From the NCBI RefSeq assembly GCF_014698795.1, contig NZ_JACJTR010000001.1:372001-436000 (forward strand): DNA of 64,000 nt, given 5' to 3'. Numbering within the stretch: position 1 is the stretch's first letter; each line of letters begins with the position of its first letter. Positions 1 to 8,731 of the stretch are shown one piece after another. This DNA comes from Nostoc sp. FACHB-892 (GTDB lineage Bacteria; Cyanobacteriota; Cyanobacteriia; Cyanobacteriales; Nostocaceae). A program made the position numbers and the translations under genes. The notes beneath the pieces were generated by a model. It saw nothing but the letters and a program-made list of their open reading frames with translations. It ran no database searches and was not told the origin of the DNA.

Positions 1-781
1 AAAACAAATATTCCCAACTACGGGCGCTATCATTCCCCACTTCAGACACACCCAATTGCTTCATCACCAAACCTTCACCGTGAGCAGAACGGAGCTGTTG
101 TAAAGTTCCCAAAGAAATCAGCCTACCGCCATCCATAATACCGATGCGTCCTGGCTTGGTAGAACCAAAAGCATCGCACAAAAATTCGACCTCATCCATA
201 TAGTGAGTCGTCAGTAGCATCGTCATCCCTTGTTTATTCAAATCTCGAATAATTTCCCAGAGGCGTCGCCTGGTTTGGGGGTCTAGTCCTACCGTTGGTT
301 CATCCAAAAACAGAATTTGCGGTTGATGCAATAAAGCTCTCGCAATCTGCAATCGTCGTTTCATACCCCCAGACAGGGTTTTTACCAAATCATTACGTTT
401 TTCTGCTAACTCAACATACTCTAGCCATTGATTAATTAGTTTTTGTCGCTGTGGATTGCTAATGTGATGTAGCCTCCCGTGCAGTTCCATATTTTCCCAA
501 ACGCTTAAATCGTTATCTACACTAGTTTGCTGCAAGACTACGCCAATACTCTGTTTTGCCAGCATTGATTGGCTCATCACATCATATCCACCTACTTCTA
601 TCCGTCCTTGGGATGGTTTCGTTAGTGTAGTCAACATCCGAATCGTAGTTGATTTACCAGCGCCGTTCGGGCCGAGTAGAGCAAATATTTCCCCCGCTTC
701 AATTTGGAATGACAGGTCATTGACTACAGGTACATTGTTGTAAAACTTGTAGACGTTTTCTAGAAAGACAGCAGCAGTCAT
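1..781 (-). CDS. ABC transporter ATP-binding protein, drug/lipid exporter type (3' end beyond window)
   Basis: Translating the minus strand from the ATG at 779-781 gives an uninterrupted frame to the window edge, so the C-terminus is missing. The visible part is a complete ABC ATPase core: Walker A GPNGAGKST near residue 37, a Q-loop, the signature LSGGMKRRL, Walker B ILFLDEPTVGLD and a switch histidine in TTHYMDE. The GLDPQTRR run after Walker B and the overall spacing fit the daunorubicin-resistance/ABC-2 class, which powers export of drugs, lipids or polysaccharides with a separate ABC-2 permease. A permease gene would be expected just past the left edge on the same strand. Family assignment is firm; the substrate cannot be told. 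Confidence 0.9.
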   Translation of the reverse strand, partial: MTAAVFLENVYKFYNNVPVVNDLSFQIEAGEIFALLGPNGAGKSTTIRMLTTLTKPSQGRIEVGGYDVMSQSMLAKQSIGVVLQQTSVDNDLSVWENMELHGRLHHISNPQRQKLINQWLEYVELAEKRNDLVKTLSGGMKRRLQIARALLHQPQILFLDEPTVGLDPQTRRRLWEIIRDLNKQGMTMLLTTHYMDEVEFLCDAFGSTKPGRIGIMDGGRLISLGTLQQLRSAHGEGLVMKQLGVSEVGNDSARSWEYLF

Positions 782-821
782 AGTTATTTTGCTCCAATTA
801 AAAATTTAAAATAACGAATTT

Positions 822-840
822 AGGGTCGCAAGCCGACCCT
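822..840. repeat. GC-rich hairpin between kinase and ABC gene
   Basis: AGGGTCG (822-828) pairs with CGACCCT (834-840) across a 5-nt loop. It lies about 45 bases downstream of the kinase stop on the minus strand, so it could end that transcript, but no clear U-tract follows. It may equally be a dispersed repeat. Confidence 0.35.
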
Positions 841-884
841 CCCTGCGGGAAGCCGCAGAAACTTCTACACACTTCTCTTGAAAT

Positions 885-3800
885 TTAATTTCTCTTGGCG
901 ATTATATCTAGAATGACTGCAATTAATCTGTCTGGGTCTATTGGCTTGGCAACGTGCTGCTGAAATCCGGCGGCTAGAGCTTGTTGGCGATTAACTTCTC
1001 CAGCATAAGCCGAGAGAGCTAAAGCCAAAATTTGCCCACCTTGTTCGCGTGGCATGGCTCGAATTTGTCGAATCAGCATATAGCCATCCATCTCTGGCAT
1101 TCCAATGTCACTCAACAAAATATCTGGTGGTGATTGCTCTACCGCTTGCAGTGCTTCTATTCCCGATGTCGCAATCCTAACCTCTGCTCCCGCCTGCTCA
1201 AGGACAAAACCCAAAAAATCACGGATATCTACATCATCATCAACGATTAGTAACCGTATCCCTGTTAGAGGTGAGGTGTTAAAAGTCAAAAATGAAGAGT
1301 TCTCTTGTACTTTCTGGCTAGAACCTTGTTCTTTCATCAAAGGAAACCTGACATTAAAGATGGCTCCTTGCCCTTCTCCAGGACTGTCTACTTGAACAGT
1401 ACCTCCATGCAATTCAACTAGATGACGGACGATCGCCAGCCCTAACCCTAGCCCGCCAAACTTCCTAGTTGTTGTCGCATCCGCCTGACGAAAGGATTCA
1501 AACACGTAGGGGAGAAAGTCAGGACTAATACCTTTACCTGTGTCGCTAACAGTAATTTGAGCCTGCAAGTCTTTGGACTCTAAGCGAATTTCAACCCGTC
1601 CACCAGCAGAACTAAACTTGACAGCGTTAGTAAGCAAATTCCAAAACACTTGCTGTAAACGAGCAGAATCTCCCAAAATCTGCCCAATATTTGGATTAAG
1701 TACTCTCTCAATTTCAATTGACTTTGCTTCTGCTGCTAAACGCACAGTTTCAATCGCTGCTTCAATCGTCGATGCCAAGTTAACAGGAGCCATTGCTAAA
1801 TTGAGTTTGCCAGACAAAATGCGAGAGACATCTAACAAATCCTCAATTAATTTTGCCTGGAGTTTGGCATTGCGCTCGATTGTTTCCAAAGCAATAGCGG
1901 TTTTTGCGGCATTTAATGTCCCATTGCGAAGCAATTTAGACCAACCCAAAATAGGATTGAGGGGCGATCGCAATTCATGTGATAGCACTGCCAAAAACTC
2001 ATCTTTAATTCGATTCGCTGTCTGAGCTTGTTCACGCGCAGCTTGCTCACGCAAAAAAAGTTGTTCGCGTTCAGCTTCCACTTGCTTTTGCTTTGTTATG
2101 TCGCGTGAGACGACTAAGAGTTGTGCAATCATTCCTGACGCATTTCGGACGCAAGTAACAATCACATCCCACCACTTCGGCTTGCCCTTTGCAGTCAGGC
2201 AATAGCCCTGGAATTGACCGACATTACCTATTTTGGCTGCGGCGATCGCCGCTTTGGCATTTTCTCGGTCTTCGCCTTGCCACAAACTAATCCACTCGGC
2301 GTTAACAAAGGACGCAGGATCATCAATTTCTAGAAGATGCAGCCCACCTTGATTCAAGTAGAGTATCCGCCCATCTAACGTTAAAACTTTGATACAATCA
2401 TGACTGCTGTCCAAAATTCGTTGCTTTAACTCTTCACTTTCTCGCAGGGCGGCTTCGGCAAGTTGGCGTTGCGTAGCTTGCTGATAGGCATCGCTGATAT
2501 CCTTGAAAAGGACGGCGACTTGTTGCTGCTGCGGCTGCCCAATGCGGAATGCATAAACGTCGAACCAACGTTGTAGGGCAACAGCGCGATTCTCAAAACG
2601 AACGGGTTCGCCCGTCATGGCGACTTTGCCGTAAATTTCAAACCAATGCTTTTCCAGATTCGGAGCTAGATCGCGTATCCTTTTGCCTTGTACGTCTTTG
2701 AGTCCCGTTTGTTTCTCAAAGGACGGATTGATTTCTAAAAAGCGGTAATCGTTCGGCGTATCGTTTTCATCAAACAACATTTCGATCACGCAGAATCCTT
2801 CGTCAATAGACTCAAACAGCGTTCGATAACGTTCCTCAGATCGGCGTAAGGCTGATTCTGCAAGTTTTCGTTCACTGATATCTGTGCAAGTGCCATACCA
2901 GCGAATAATTTGACTGTTTTCATTCAGCATCGGTAAAGCACGGGTGAGATGCCAACAGTATGTTCCATCTGCCCGTCTCAAGCGATGCTCAACCTCGTAA
3001 CTTGTAACCATTTGAGCAGCTTGAGTCCACACCGAAATGGTGTGTTCTCGCTCCTCTGGATGGATGAGGTTCTGCCAACCGAACCCTTGAATTTGCTCTA
3101 GCGTCAACCCACTGTAGTCAAGGCAGCGAAGACTACAATAATCTACCCGACCAATTGCATCAGCCGTCCAGACCATTTGGGGAATGGATTCAGCCAGAAA
3201 GCGAAAACGTTGCTGACTCGCAGCAAGGCGCACTCGTCCTAACTCTAGATTGGCGGCAACCCGTGCCAGTAATTCACGTCGGCTGAATGGCTTCACCAAG
3301 TAATCATCTGCCCCAGACTCCAACCCTTCCACTGCCGATTCTTCTCCAGCCCGGGCAGACAGTAGCAGAATGGGAATTTCGCGCGTTCTTAAATCAGCCC
3401 GTAACTGTCGCAGCAACTCAATGCCATTCATTCCTGGCATCATGACATCGCTGAGGAGCAAATCAGGCGGGTCGTTGTATGCGTCAGCTAGAGCGGTTTC
3501 ACCATCAATTGCCACGTCCACTTTATAATATTCGCTAAGAATCCGTCGCAAATAATTCCGCATATCGGTGTTGTCATCCACCAGCAGAATCCGGGCAGAA
3601 GAAGCAAAGGGGTAAAGGGACGGAGGAGAGAATTCTTCCGGCTCTTGAGCTTCTTTCGGGAGCCACCATAAAGCTTCCTCAACATAAGACACTGCTTTAG
3701 AAGCAGTAGAAACACTGCTTTGGCTAGTATTAAGGCAATCTTGGGGTAAGTGAGCCGTTCCAGTTGGCAATTGGACAGTAAAGGTACTGCCTTGACCGAA

Positions 3801-5480
3801 GGTGCTGTCAACGGTAATTGTCCCACTATGCATCTGAACTAATTCTTGCACTAGCGACAGCCCAATGCCCGTGCCTTCAAAGGTGCGACCTTTGACACCT
3901 TTAACTCGATAAAACCGCTCAAATAACCGGGGAACTTCATCTGCCGGAATCCCAGTGCCAGTATCGCGCACTACCAATGACACCATCATCCCAACCGGGC
4001 GCAAAGAAACTGCAATCTCTCCAACAAAGGTAAACTTCAATGCATTGGAGAGCAGATTTAACACAATCTTCTCCCACATTTCGCGATCTACGTAAACTGG
4101 TTCTGCTAAAGAAGGACAATCTACAATTAATTGCAACCCCGCTGAGTCAACGGCAGACCGGAAAATGCTTGCTAGTTCTGCGGTATACGTGCCTAAATCG
4201 ATTGGTTCATAGCTAGCTATGGTGCGTCCGGCTTCAATGCGCGAGAAATCTAACAGCGTATTGACTAGCTTAAGCAGCCGTGTGCCATTGCGCTGCACCA
4301 TCTCCAATTGTGCTTGCGCTTTGGGTGGAATAATTCCGTTTAATTTGGTTAACGTCTCTTCCAGTGGCGACAGCATCAGCGTTAGGGGAGTGCGAAATTC
4401 GTGGCTGACGTTGTTGAAGAAGGTCGTTTTGGCACGATCCAGTTCTGCTAATGCCTCCAGCCGCTTGCGTTCTTCTTCATAAGCACGGGCATTAGCGATC
4501 GCAGTCGTCATGTTGCCTACCAGTAAATCGAAGAACTTTTGGTACTCTTCTTCAAAAGCCCGGTGGGGATTGATGCCCAATACCAGCAATCCAACGATTT
4601 GTTGTTGTCCACCTGGGATTAGCGGTACAACCCAAGCAGCACACGGGGGCTTGTCCCAAGCTCCTTTGGGCAAAGTCCCAAACTGAGCTGTCAAATCGTC
4701 GACTATCGTTGCTTCCCGCTTCTCATACACTTGTCCGAGTTTCCATGCATCGCTCTGTTGAGTTAAGTTCACTCTCGATGGAGTTGCTTCTGTTTGCTCA
4801 ATTGGAGTAGTTCCAACCAGCTTTGCACTGCTATCGTCTGCCTCTACCTGATATAGCATGGCAAACGGGATGTCATGAGAATTGGTTGCTAAGGCTTGAA
4901 TTGCAGACAGGCAAGCCGCTTCCACGGTCTTTGCTTTAGCTGTTTCGCTACTTAGCAAGCTCAGGGTTTGTAAGCGGCGATCGCCCAGCACTCGTCCTGT
5001 TGTTTCACTAACAATGCAAAAAACTCCGCCAACATTCCCGCTTTCATCTCGCACGGGATCGTAGGAGACATCGAAGTAAGTTTCCTCAATGTAACCGTAT
5101 CGATTCAGGAAAAATAAATAATCTTGTGCCCAGAATGCAACTCCTGTTGTCACAACTCCCTTGAGCAAAGGTTCTATAACATTCCAGACTTCGCTCCACA
5201 CTTCATGAGCAGGGCGACCAAGCGCCCAGGGATGCTTTGAGGCAAGGGCAGGGCGATAGGCATCGTTATAAATCGTGATTAATTCCGAACCCCAGAAGAG
5301 GCAAATCTGAGCTTTAGAAGCCAGCAAAATGCTAATGGCGCTCCGTAAACTCTGGGGCCAATCAGCCACATAACCTAAGGAAGTCTGCGACCAATCGAGC
5401 GATCGCATCAGGCTGCCAATTTCGCCACCTTCAATAAAAACACTATTAACAGCTATACCTTCTTCTTCAGGTGCCATCAC
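885..5480 (-). CDS. Hybrid sensor kinase with two complete kinase cores and two receiver domains
   Basis: A 1531-residue predicted cytoplasmic sensor. Visible order: PAS-like segment (about 10-165), GAF (about 170-340), HisKA with VSHEFRTPL and an HATPase with GTGIGLSL (about 355-585), receiver with ILLVDD and phospho-site SDVMMPG (about 645-760), three PAS domains (about 770-1160), a second HisKA with LSHELRSPL and HATPase with GLGLGLAI (about 1185-1405), and a second receiver with LLIVDD and SDIGMPEMDG (about 1410-1525). No membrane segment is seen. The start is GTG at 5480 or ATG at 5477, only 2 bases after the upstream XRE gene, so the two are co-transcribed. The last kinase-receiver half closely resembles the hybrid kinase at 47930-49894. 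The signal is unknown. Confidence 0.93.
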   Translation of the reverse strand: MMAPEEEGIAVNSVFIEGGEIGSLMRSLDWSQTSLGYVADWPQSLRSAISILLASKAQICLFWGSELITIYNDAYRPALASKHPWALGRPAHEVWSEVWNVIEPLLKGVVTTGVAFWAQDYLFFLNRYGYIEETYFDVSYDPVRDESGNVGGVFCIVSETTGRVLGDRRLQTLSLLSSETAKAKTVEAACLSAIQALATNSHDIPFAMLYQVEADDSSAKLVGTTPIEQTEATPSRVNLTQQSDAWKLGQVYEKREATIVDDLTAQFGTLPKGAWDKPPCAAWVVPLIPGGQQQIVGLLVLGINPHRAFEEEYQKFFDLLVGNMTTAIANARAYEEERKRLEALAELDRAKTTFFNNVSHEFRTPLTLMLSPLEETLTKLNGIIPPKAQAQLEMVQRNGTRLLKLVNTLLDFSRIEAGRTIASYEPIDLGTYTAELASIFRSAVDSAGLQLIVDCPSLAEPVYVDREMWEKIVLNLLSNALKFTFVGEIAVSLRPVGMMVSLVVRDTGTGIPADEVPRLFERFYRVKGVKGRTFEGTGIGLSLVQELVQMHSGTITVDSTFGQGSTFTVQLPTGTAHLPQDCLNTSQSSVSTASKAVSYVEEALWWLPKEAQEPEEFSPPSLYPFASSARILLVDDNTDMRNYLRRILSEYYKVDVAIDGETALADAYNDPPDLLLSDVMMPGMNGIELLRQLRADLRTREIPILLLSARAGEESAVEGLESGADDYLVKPFSRRELLARVAANLELGRVRLAASQQRFRFLAESIPQMVWTADAIGRVDYCSLRCLDYSGLTLEQIQGFGWQNLIHPEEREHTISVWTQAAQMVTSYEVEHRLRRADGTYCWHLTRALPMLNENSQIIRWYGTCTDISERKLAESALRRSEERYRTLFESIDEGFCVIEMLFDENDTPNDYRFLEINPSFEKQTGLKDVQGKRIRDLAPNLEKHWFEIYGKVAMTGEPVRFENRAVALQRWFDVYAFRIGQPQQQQVAVLFKDISDAYQQATQRQLAEAALRESEELKQRILDSSHDCIKVLTLDGRILYLNQGGLHLLEIDDPASFVNAEWISLWQGEDRENAKAAIAAAKIGNVGQFQGYCLTAKGKPKWWDVIVTCVRNASGMIAQLLVVSRDITKQKQVEAEREQLFLREQAAREQAQTANRIKDEFLAVLSHELRSPLNPILGWSKLLRNGTLNAAKTAIALETIERNAKLQAKLIEDLLDVSRILSGKLNLAMAPVNLASTIEAAIETVRLAAEAKSIEIERVLNPNIGQILGDSARLQQVFWNLLTNAVKFSSAGGRVEIRLESKDLQAQITVSDTGKGISPDFLPYVFESFRQADATTTRKFGGLGLGLAIVRHLVELHGGTVQVDSPGEGQGAIFNVRFPLMKEQGSSQKVQENSSFLTFNTSPLTGIRLLIVDDDVDIRDFLGFVLEQAGAEVRIATSGIEALQAVEQSPPDILLSDIGMPEMDGYMLIRQIRAMPREQGGQILALALSAYAGEVNRQQALAAGFQQHVAKPIDPDRLIAVILDIIAKRN

Positions 5481-5482
5481 TG

Positions 5483-5722
5483 CTAGGCCTGATTGCTAAA
5501 GTATTTGGTTAACAGGTTTTCACCTGGTTCTCCCATATCATGTAACAATCTTTCAACCTGCTTGAGTGCTAGAGGAATTGGTCTGTTTCGTCCATTCTCC
5601 CATCGATTAACACTCTGAAACGACACACCAACTTTGCTGGCAAACTCAACTTGAGACAGTTGCAATAGCTGCCGAGCTTCCCGAATTAACGCTGCAATTT
5701 CTATATCTTCCAAGGCTGCCAT
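5483..5722 (-). CDS. XRE-family helix-turn-helix protein
   Basis: A 79-residue protein with a cro/C1-type HTH: residues about 12-60 contain LSQVEFASKVGVSFQSVNRW followed by ENGRNRPIP, the classic two-helix DNA-reading motif. The C-terminal tail MGEPGENLLTKYF is shared with the protein at 44110-44349. The stop lies 2 bases before the start of the double kinase, so the pair is very probably one operon and the protein may regulate it or work with the kinase. The ATG is at 5720-5722, with AAGGA some 12 bases upstream. The family is clear; the partner role is inferred from context. Confidence 0.85.
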   Translation of the reverse strand: MAALEDIEIAALIREARQLLQLSQVEFASKVGVSFQSVNRWENGRNRPIPLALKQVERLLHDMGEPGENLLTKYFSNQA

Positions 5723-5840
5723 CGAGTTGGGCTTCCTTAATTAAACTGTCTAGACTATAACAGATGTGATAAATTCAAGAATATCCGCAACTAGAGCCGT
5801 CAAGCACCATAGCTGTACTTAATCATTTGTGAACAACAAA

Positions 5841-5868
5841 ATTCCCGACTTTTTGAAAAATCGGGAAT
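5841..5868 (-). terminator. Probable terminator after the lipoprotein operon
   Basis: ATTCCCGA and TCGGGAAT form an 8-bp stem. On the minus strand the stem is followed by TTTTG. It lies 22 bases downstream of the small gene at 5891-6142. Confidence 0.55.
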
Positions 5869-5890
5869 CTAAAGTTTCAATTTTCACAAA

Positions 5891-6142
5891 TCAAATATGA
5901 TTCATATAGCGATTTTGATAGTAAGCCAAAATTTGGTTAACCCGTTGCCTACTTTCTAAACCAGAGTTTGCTGCCCACGAGATACACAAGCCACCAATTT
6001 GACTTTGATTGTAATCAAACTGTTGGGATGACTGGGGAATTAAATCCACTTCTACCCCTTCGACTTGATGTAAATGAGCTGCTATCTCTCTATAGACAGT
6101 TAAAGGCAAACCAGCGAATTCAATTTTTTCCTTTGTCCCCAT
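5891..6142 (-). CDS. Conserved small cyanobacterial protein of unknown function
   Basis: An 83-residue soluble protein with no signal peptide or membrane segment. I do not recognise a named domain; the pattern VYREIAAHLHQVEGVEVDL then GLCISW looks like a conserved cyanobacterial family. It starts with ATG 2 bases after the stop of the lipoprotein gene at 6145-6996, so translation is probably coupled and the two products may act together. Composition is protein-like and the hairpin just downstream closes the operon, which supports it being a real gene. Confidence 0.7.
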   Translation of the reverse strand: MGTKEKIEFAGLPLTVYREIAAHLHQVEGVEVDLIPQSSQQFDYNQSQIGGLCISWAANSGLESRQRVNQILAYYQNRYMNHI

Positions 6143-6144
6143 CT

Positions 6145-6996
6145 TTATGAAGCTCCAACATTAAAAGGGATTGAGGGGGGTGTTATCACTGAAATAGGAT
6201 TGCCGGTAGCAGATGCAGCTGACGGCGTTGGATTGACAGCCCCTTCCCCTACCATTTTGGCAACTTCAATACCATATTGTTCAAAAATCACGATGGGGTT
6301 GTAGCCCTGATTCATTTCAATACGTTTAACCAGTACGCCATTTGCTAATCGCTGTCCCGCCTCCACATAGCGACTTGTCGGCTCATCCGGTACTTTGATA
6401 ATTGCCTGTGGTTCCTTACTAATTAGAACTACACCAGTTACAAGAACTGCCCTTGCTAACTCAGGTTGTGCTGGTGGTGGCAATACAGATATTAAAGCAG
6501 GGTTGGGGACAACTTGAGGCAAAACTTTAGGCAAGACTGAAGTTAAAGTAGGATTGACTTTTTTTGGTACAGAAGCAATGTTATTTTTCTTCTGATTTAA
6601 GGCTATGCTGGGCGTTGGAAGTTTTCGGACTGCTACCGATGGAGTAGGTAGCTTAGGTAATACGGGAACAGGTCTTCCAGATGTTTTAGGCATTCCAGGA
6701 ACCGTCTGCCCGAAAAGTTGTGTAAACGGGTCACTTCGCTCTTTTGATACCTGAAGGTACCGTGCTCGCTCTGTAGCATTAGTGGATTGAATCAAGTTAG
6801 CAGATGCAGGAGTAACTTGTGAAACCTGTTTGCCAGGTATCACTGGATTTGTAAATGATTGAGCCGCTGTTGGCGACTTTGCTACTATTTTGGGAATCGG
6901 CGTAGGATTGATGGCTTGTGGTGTGTCTTCAGAAGCACATCCAGCGATCGCCAAAATTAAAATAGCTGCAATTGTAATTTTTGAATTTCTGCCCAT
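6145..6996 (-). CDS. Putative lipoprotein, proline-rich
   Basis: A 283-residue protein beginning with a lipoprotein signal: MGRNSK, a hydrophobic stretch, then lipobox AIAGC with the lipidated Cys near residue 20. The next 160 residues are low-complexity and rich in Pro, Thr, Val and Lys (repeated LPTPS, VLPKV), a likely extended periplasmic linker. The last 90 residues form a compact domain (VLVTGVVLISKEPQAIIKV ... VIFEQYGIEVAKMVG) that I cannot name. It is the first gene of a two-gene operon with 5891-6142. Membrane anchoring is well supported; function is unknown. Confidence 0.8.
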   Translation of the reverse strand: MGRNSKITIAAILILAIAGCASEDTPQAINPTPIPKIVAKSPTAAQSFTNPVIPGKQVSQVTPASANLIQSTNATERARYLQVSKERSDPFTQLFGQTVPGMPKTSGRPVPVLPKLPTPSVAVRKLPTPSIALNQKKNNIASVPKKVNPTLTSVLPKVLPQVVPNPALISVLPPPAQPELARAVLVTGVVLISKEPQAIIKVPDEPTSRYVEAGQRLANGVLVKRIEMNQGYNPIVIFEQYGIEVAKMVGEGAVNPTPSAASATGNPISVITPPSIPFNVGAS

Positions 6997-7163
6997 GAGC
7001 GGTTCTCAAAAGCCATTGGAAAACTGGAAAGTGGAAATCAATATGCCTAAAATTTTGCATCAAAGGCAAAGTATGTTCCCTTTATAACCTAAATTTTTAC
7101 ATTTTAAGGGTTATTTTTAGCACTGCTTACTCAGCATAACTGCGGTTTGGTGTTTATTTGCAA

Positions 7164-7940
7164 TTAATCTTCTGCTACACCCATGAGCTGTTTCATCGAA
7201 TCCAGCCCTTTCTTGACTCTACGAGAAACGGTTACTACACTGATTCCCAGATGTTCTGCAACTTGTTTTTGTGTCAAATCTTGCAAAAACACACATTCCA
7301 ACACATCGCGGGTGCGCTGTTCGAGCTGAACCAATGCTTGTTGCAAGCGAAGTTGGTCTTCTTGTGCCAATTGAAAACTACGATAGTGAAGATCCGGAAC
7401 CAATTCTCCCAAACAGGTAGAGCCTTCTTCTCCATCTTGAATTGGCACATCGAGGCTCAAGGGAGCGCGATTTACCCATGCTAATTTAATTTCTTGCCAT
7501 TCGTTTGGAGAGATTTCCAGTGCTGTTGCTAATTCTGAGTCTGTTGGTTGGCGATTATGTTTTTCACGCCAAGAACGGGACACTCCTATTGCTTGCTGTT
7601 GCAGTGCTAACCACTTGCGAGGAATTCGCACGGTGACACCTTTATCTCGGAGATAGTGTTGAATTTCACCCCGAATATAAGGAAGAGCATAGGAACTAAA
7701 GGCATGTCCCTTGGAAATATCAAATTTTTCAATCGCTCTAATTAAACCCAGACATCCAACCTGGAGCAAATCATCGTAGGTTTCATGACATTGATTCGTC
7801 CAGTAGTGAGCTTCTTTTCTCACAAGTCCAAAATTGAGTTTAACCAGCTTATTGCGAACCCTTTCTGACCGAGATTGCTGATATTCTCGCAACAACTGCC
7901 AAATTTCATGTTTTAGTTCAGTGGTGACTGTGGTAGGCAT
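7164..7940 (-). CDS. sigF: Group 3 RNA polymerase sigma factor, SigF type
   Basis: A 258-residue sigma-70 family protein. Region 2 is visible at about 40-110 (DDLLQVGCLGLIRAIEKFD, then FSSYALPYIRGEIQHYLRD), region 3 follows with VRIPRKW, and region 4 near the C-terminus carries LTQKQVAEHLGISVVTVSRR, the -35-reading HTH. Region 1.1 is absent, as expected for group 3. The sequence matches the cyanobacterial SigF family, which in Synechocystis controls pili and motility. It lies next to psbO, as I recall for Anabaena PCC 7120. The exact paralogue is inferred from resemblance and neighbourhood. Confidence 0.85.
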   Translation of the reverse strand: MPTTVTTELKHEIWQLLREYQQSRSERVRNKLVKLNFGLVRKEAHYWTNQCHETYDDLLQVGCLGLIRAIEKFDISKGHAFSSYALPYIRGEIQHYLRDKGVTVRIPRKWLALQQQAIGVSRSWREKHNRQPTDSELATALEISPNEWQEIKLAWVNRAPLSLDVPIQDGEEGSTCLGELVPDLHYRSFQLAQEDQLRLQQALVQLEQRTRDVLECVFLQDLTQKQVAEHLGISVVTVSRRVKKGLDSMKQLMGVAED

Positions 7941-8430
7941 AGCACCGTGTTTATGGAGTAAATCAACAATTGATTCCTCACTTTTAAACTCAGCTACGAT
8001 GGCGTAGGCGATCGCACAATATCAAGGACAATATTATTGTGCTGTATGCCCTAGAAAATTCTATGGTAAATAACAACGTTTTTCTAGAAAAAATTCCATA
8101 GAATTACTTGACAATCGCGCAAAGTTTAAAGGGGCGAAATCGGTATTTAGTTTGTTATTGCTCTTTGGTATGTTCTGTAGCTGTTTTTACAACTACATAG
8201 AAATAAAATATAAAATTAGTTACCAAATATCAAACCGAGATTTTACTTAATTTTAATTAATTCATGGCGAAGCTAATTTCTATAAACAAAACAACAGTAG
8301 TCGTAATTTTATTGGATAAGCAAAAGTTTGATTTACAGTATAATTACGTGTTTATTCAACCTAACTTCATCCAATAATTAAAAATTACTAGTAATTTTTA
8401 TAAATAGTACGCAAATTTACGCAAGCAAAT
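7941..8430. other. Intergenic region upstream of sigF
   Basis: About 490 AT-rich bases with no convincing ORF. It must hold the sigF promoter, transcribed leftward. A HIP1 octamer is present near 8010. No specific regulator site was identified. Confidence 0.4.
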
Positions 8431-8457
8431 AAAAAAAGGGCAAGATGCCCTTTTTTT
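8431..8457 (-). terminator. Rho-independent terminator, bidirectional in form
   Basis: GGGCAAGATGCCC at 8438-8450 is flanked by seven A on the left and seven T on the right. It can terminate in either direction. The transcript reaching it is the minus-strand psbO message, 275 bases downstream of the psbO stop and beyond the MITE-like element. Confidence 0.8.
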
Positions 8458-8504
8458 ATTCCGTAGTTTTTTAGTAAAAAGCCTATCTACCTCCCAAAAA
8501 AAGG

Positions 8505-8637
8505 CAGGGCTGTTTCATTCTTGCAAAACCTCTTGAAAAGCTGGTAATAAGGGAAGCAAGAATTTTCTTGTTGTCTTTCCCTGAACCCTTATCTCTTTTC
8601 GTGTCTGTAATGCTTTTATAGGAATGAAACAGCCCTG
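8505..8637. mobile_element. 133-bp MITE-like element with 16-bp perfect terminal inverted repeats
   Basis: CAGGGCTGTTTCATTC at 8505-8520 is exactly repeated in inverted form at 8622-8637. The roughly 100 bases between contain no ORF but have internal partial complementarity (GGGAAGCAAGAA ... TTCTTG ... TTTCCC). It sits in the psbO 3' region between the gene and the terminator, so it is probably transcribed as part of the psbO 3' UTR. No clear target-site duplication is visible. Confidence 0.65.
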
Positions 8638-8731
8638 AAAATGGGGGCAGAGAAGTTAGCTTTTGTTATGAAACCTGATGCTTACAGAACTGTAGTTCTG
8701 AATGCCAGTCAGTTATGTAACTCCAGAGAGT

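Noticed and set aside
3488..3826. Open frames on either strand inside the large kinase genes
   Set aside because: They are out-of-frame shadows of well-supported domains; composition is skewed and no start signal is present.
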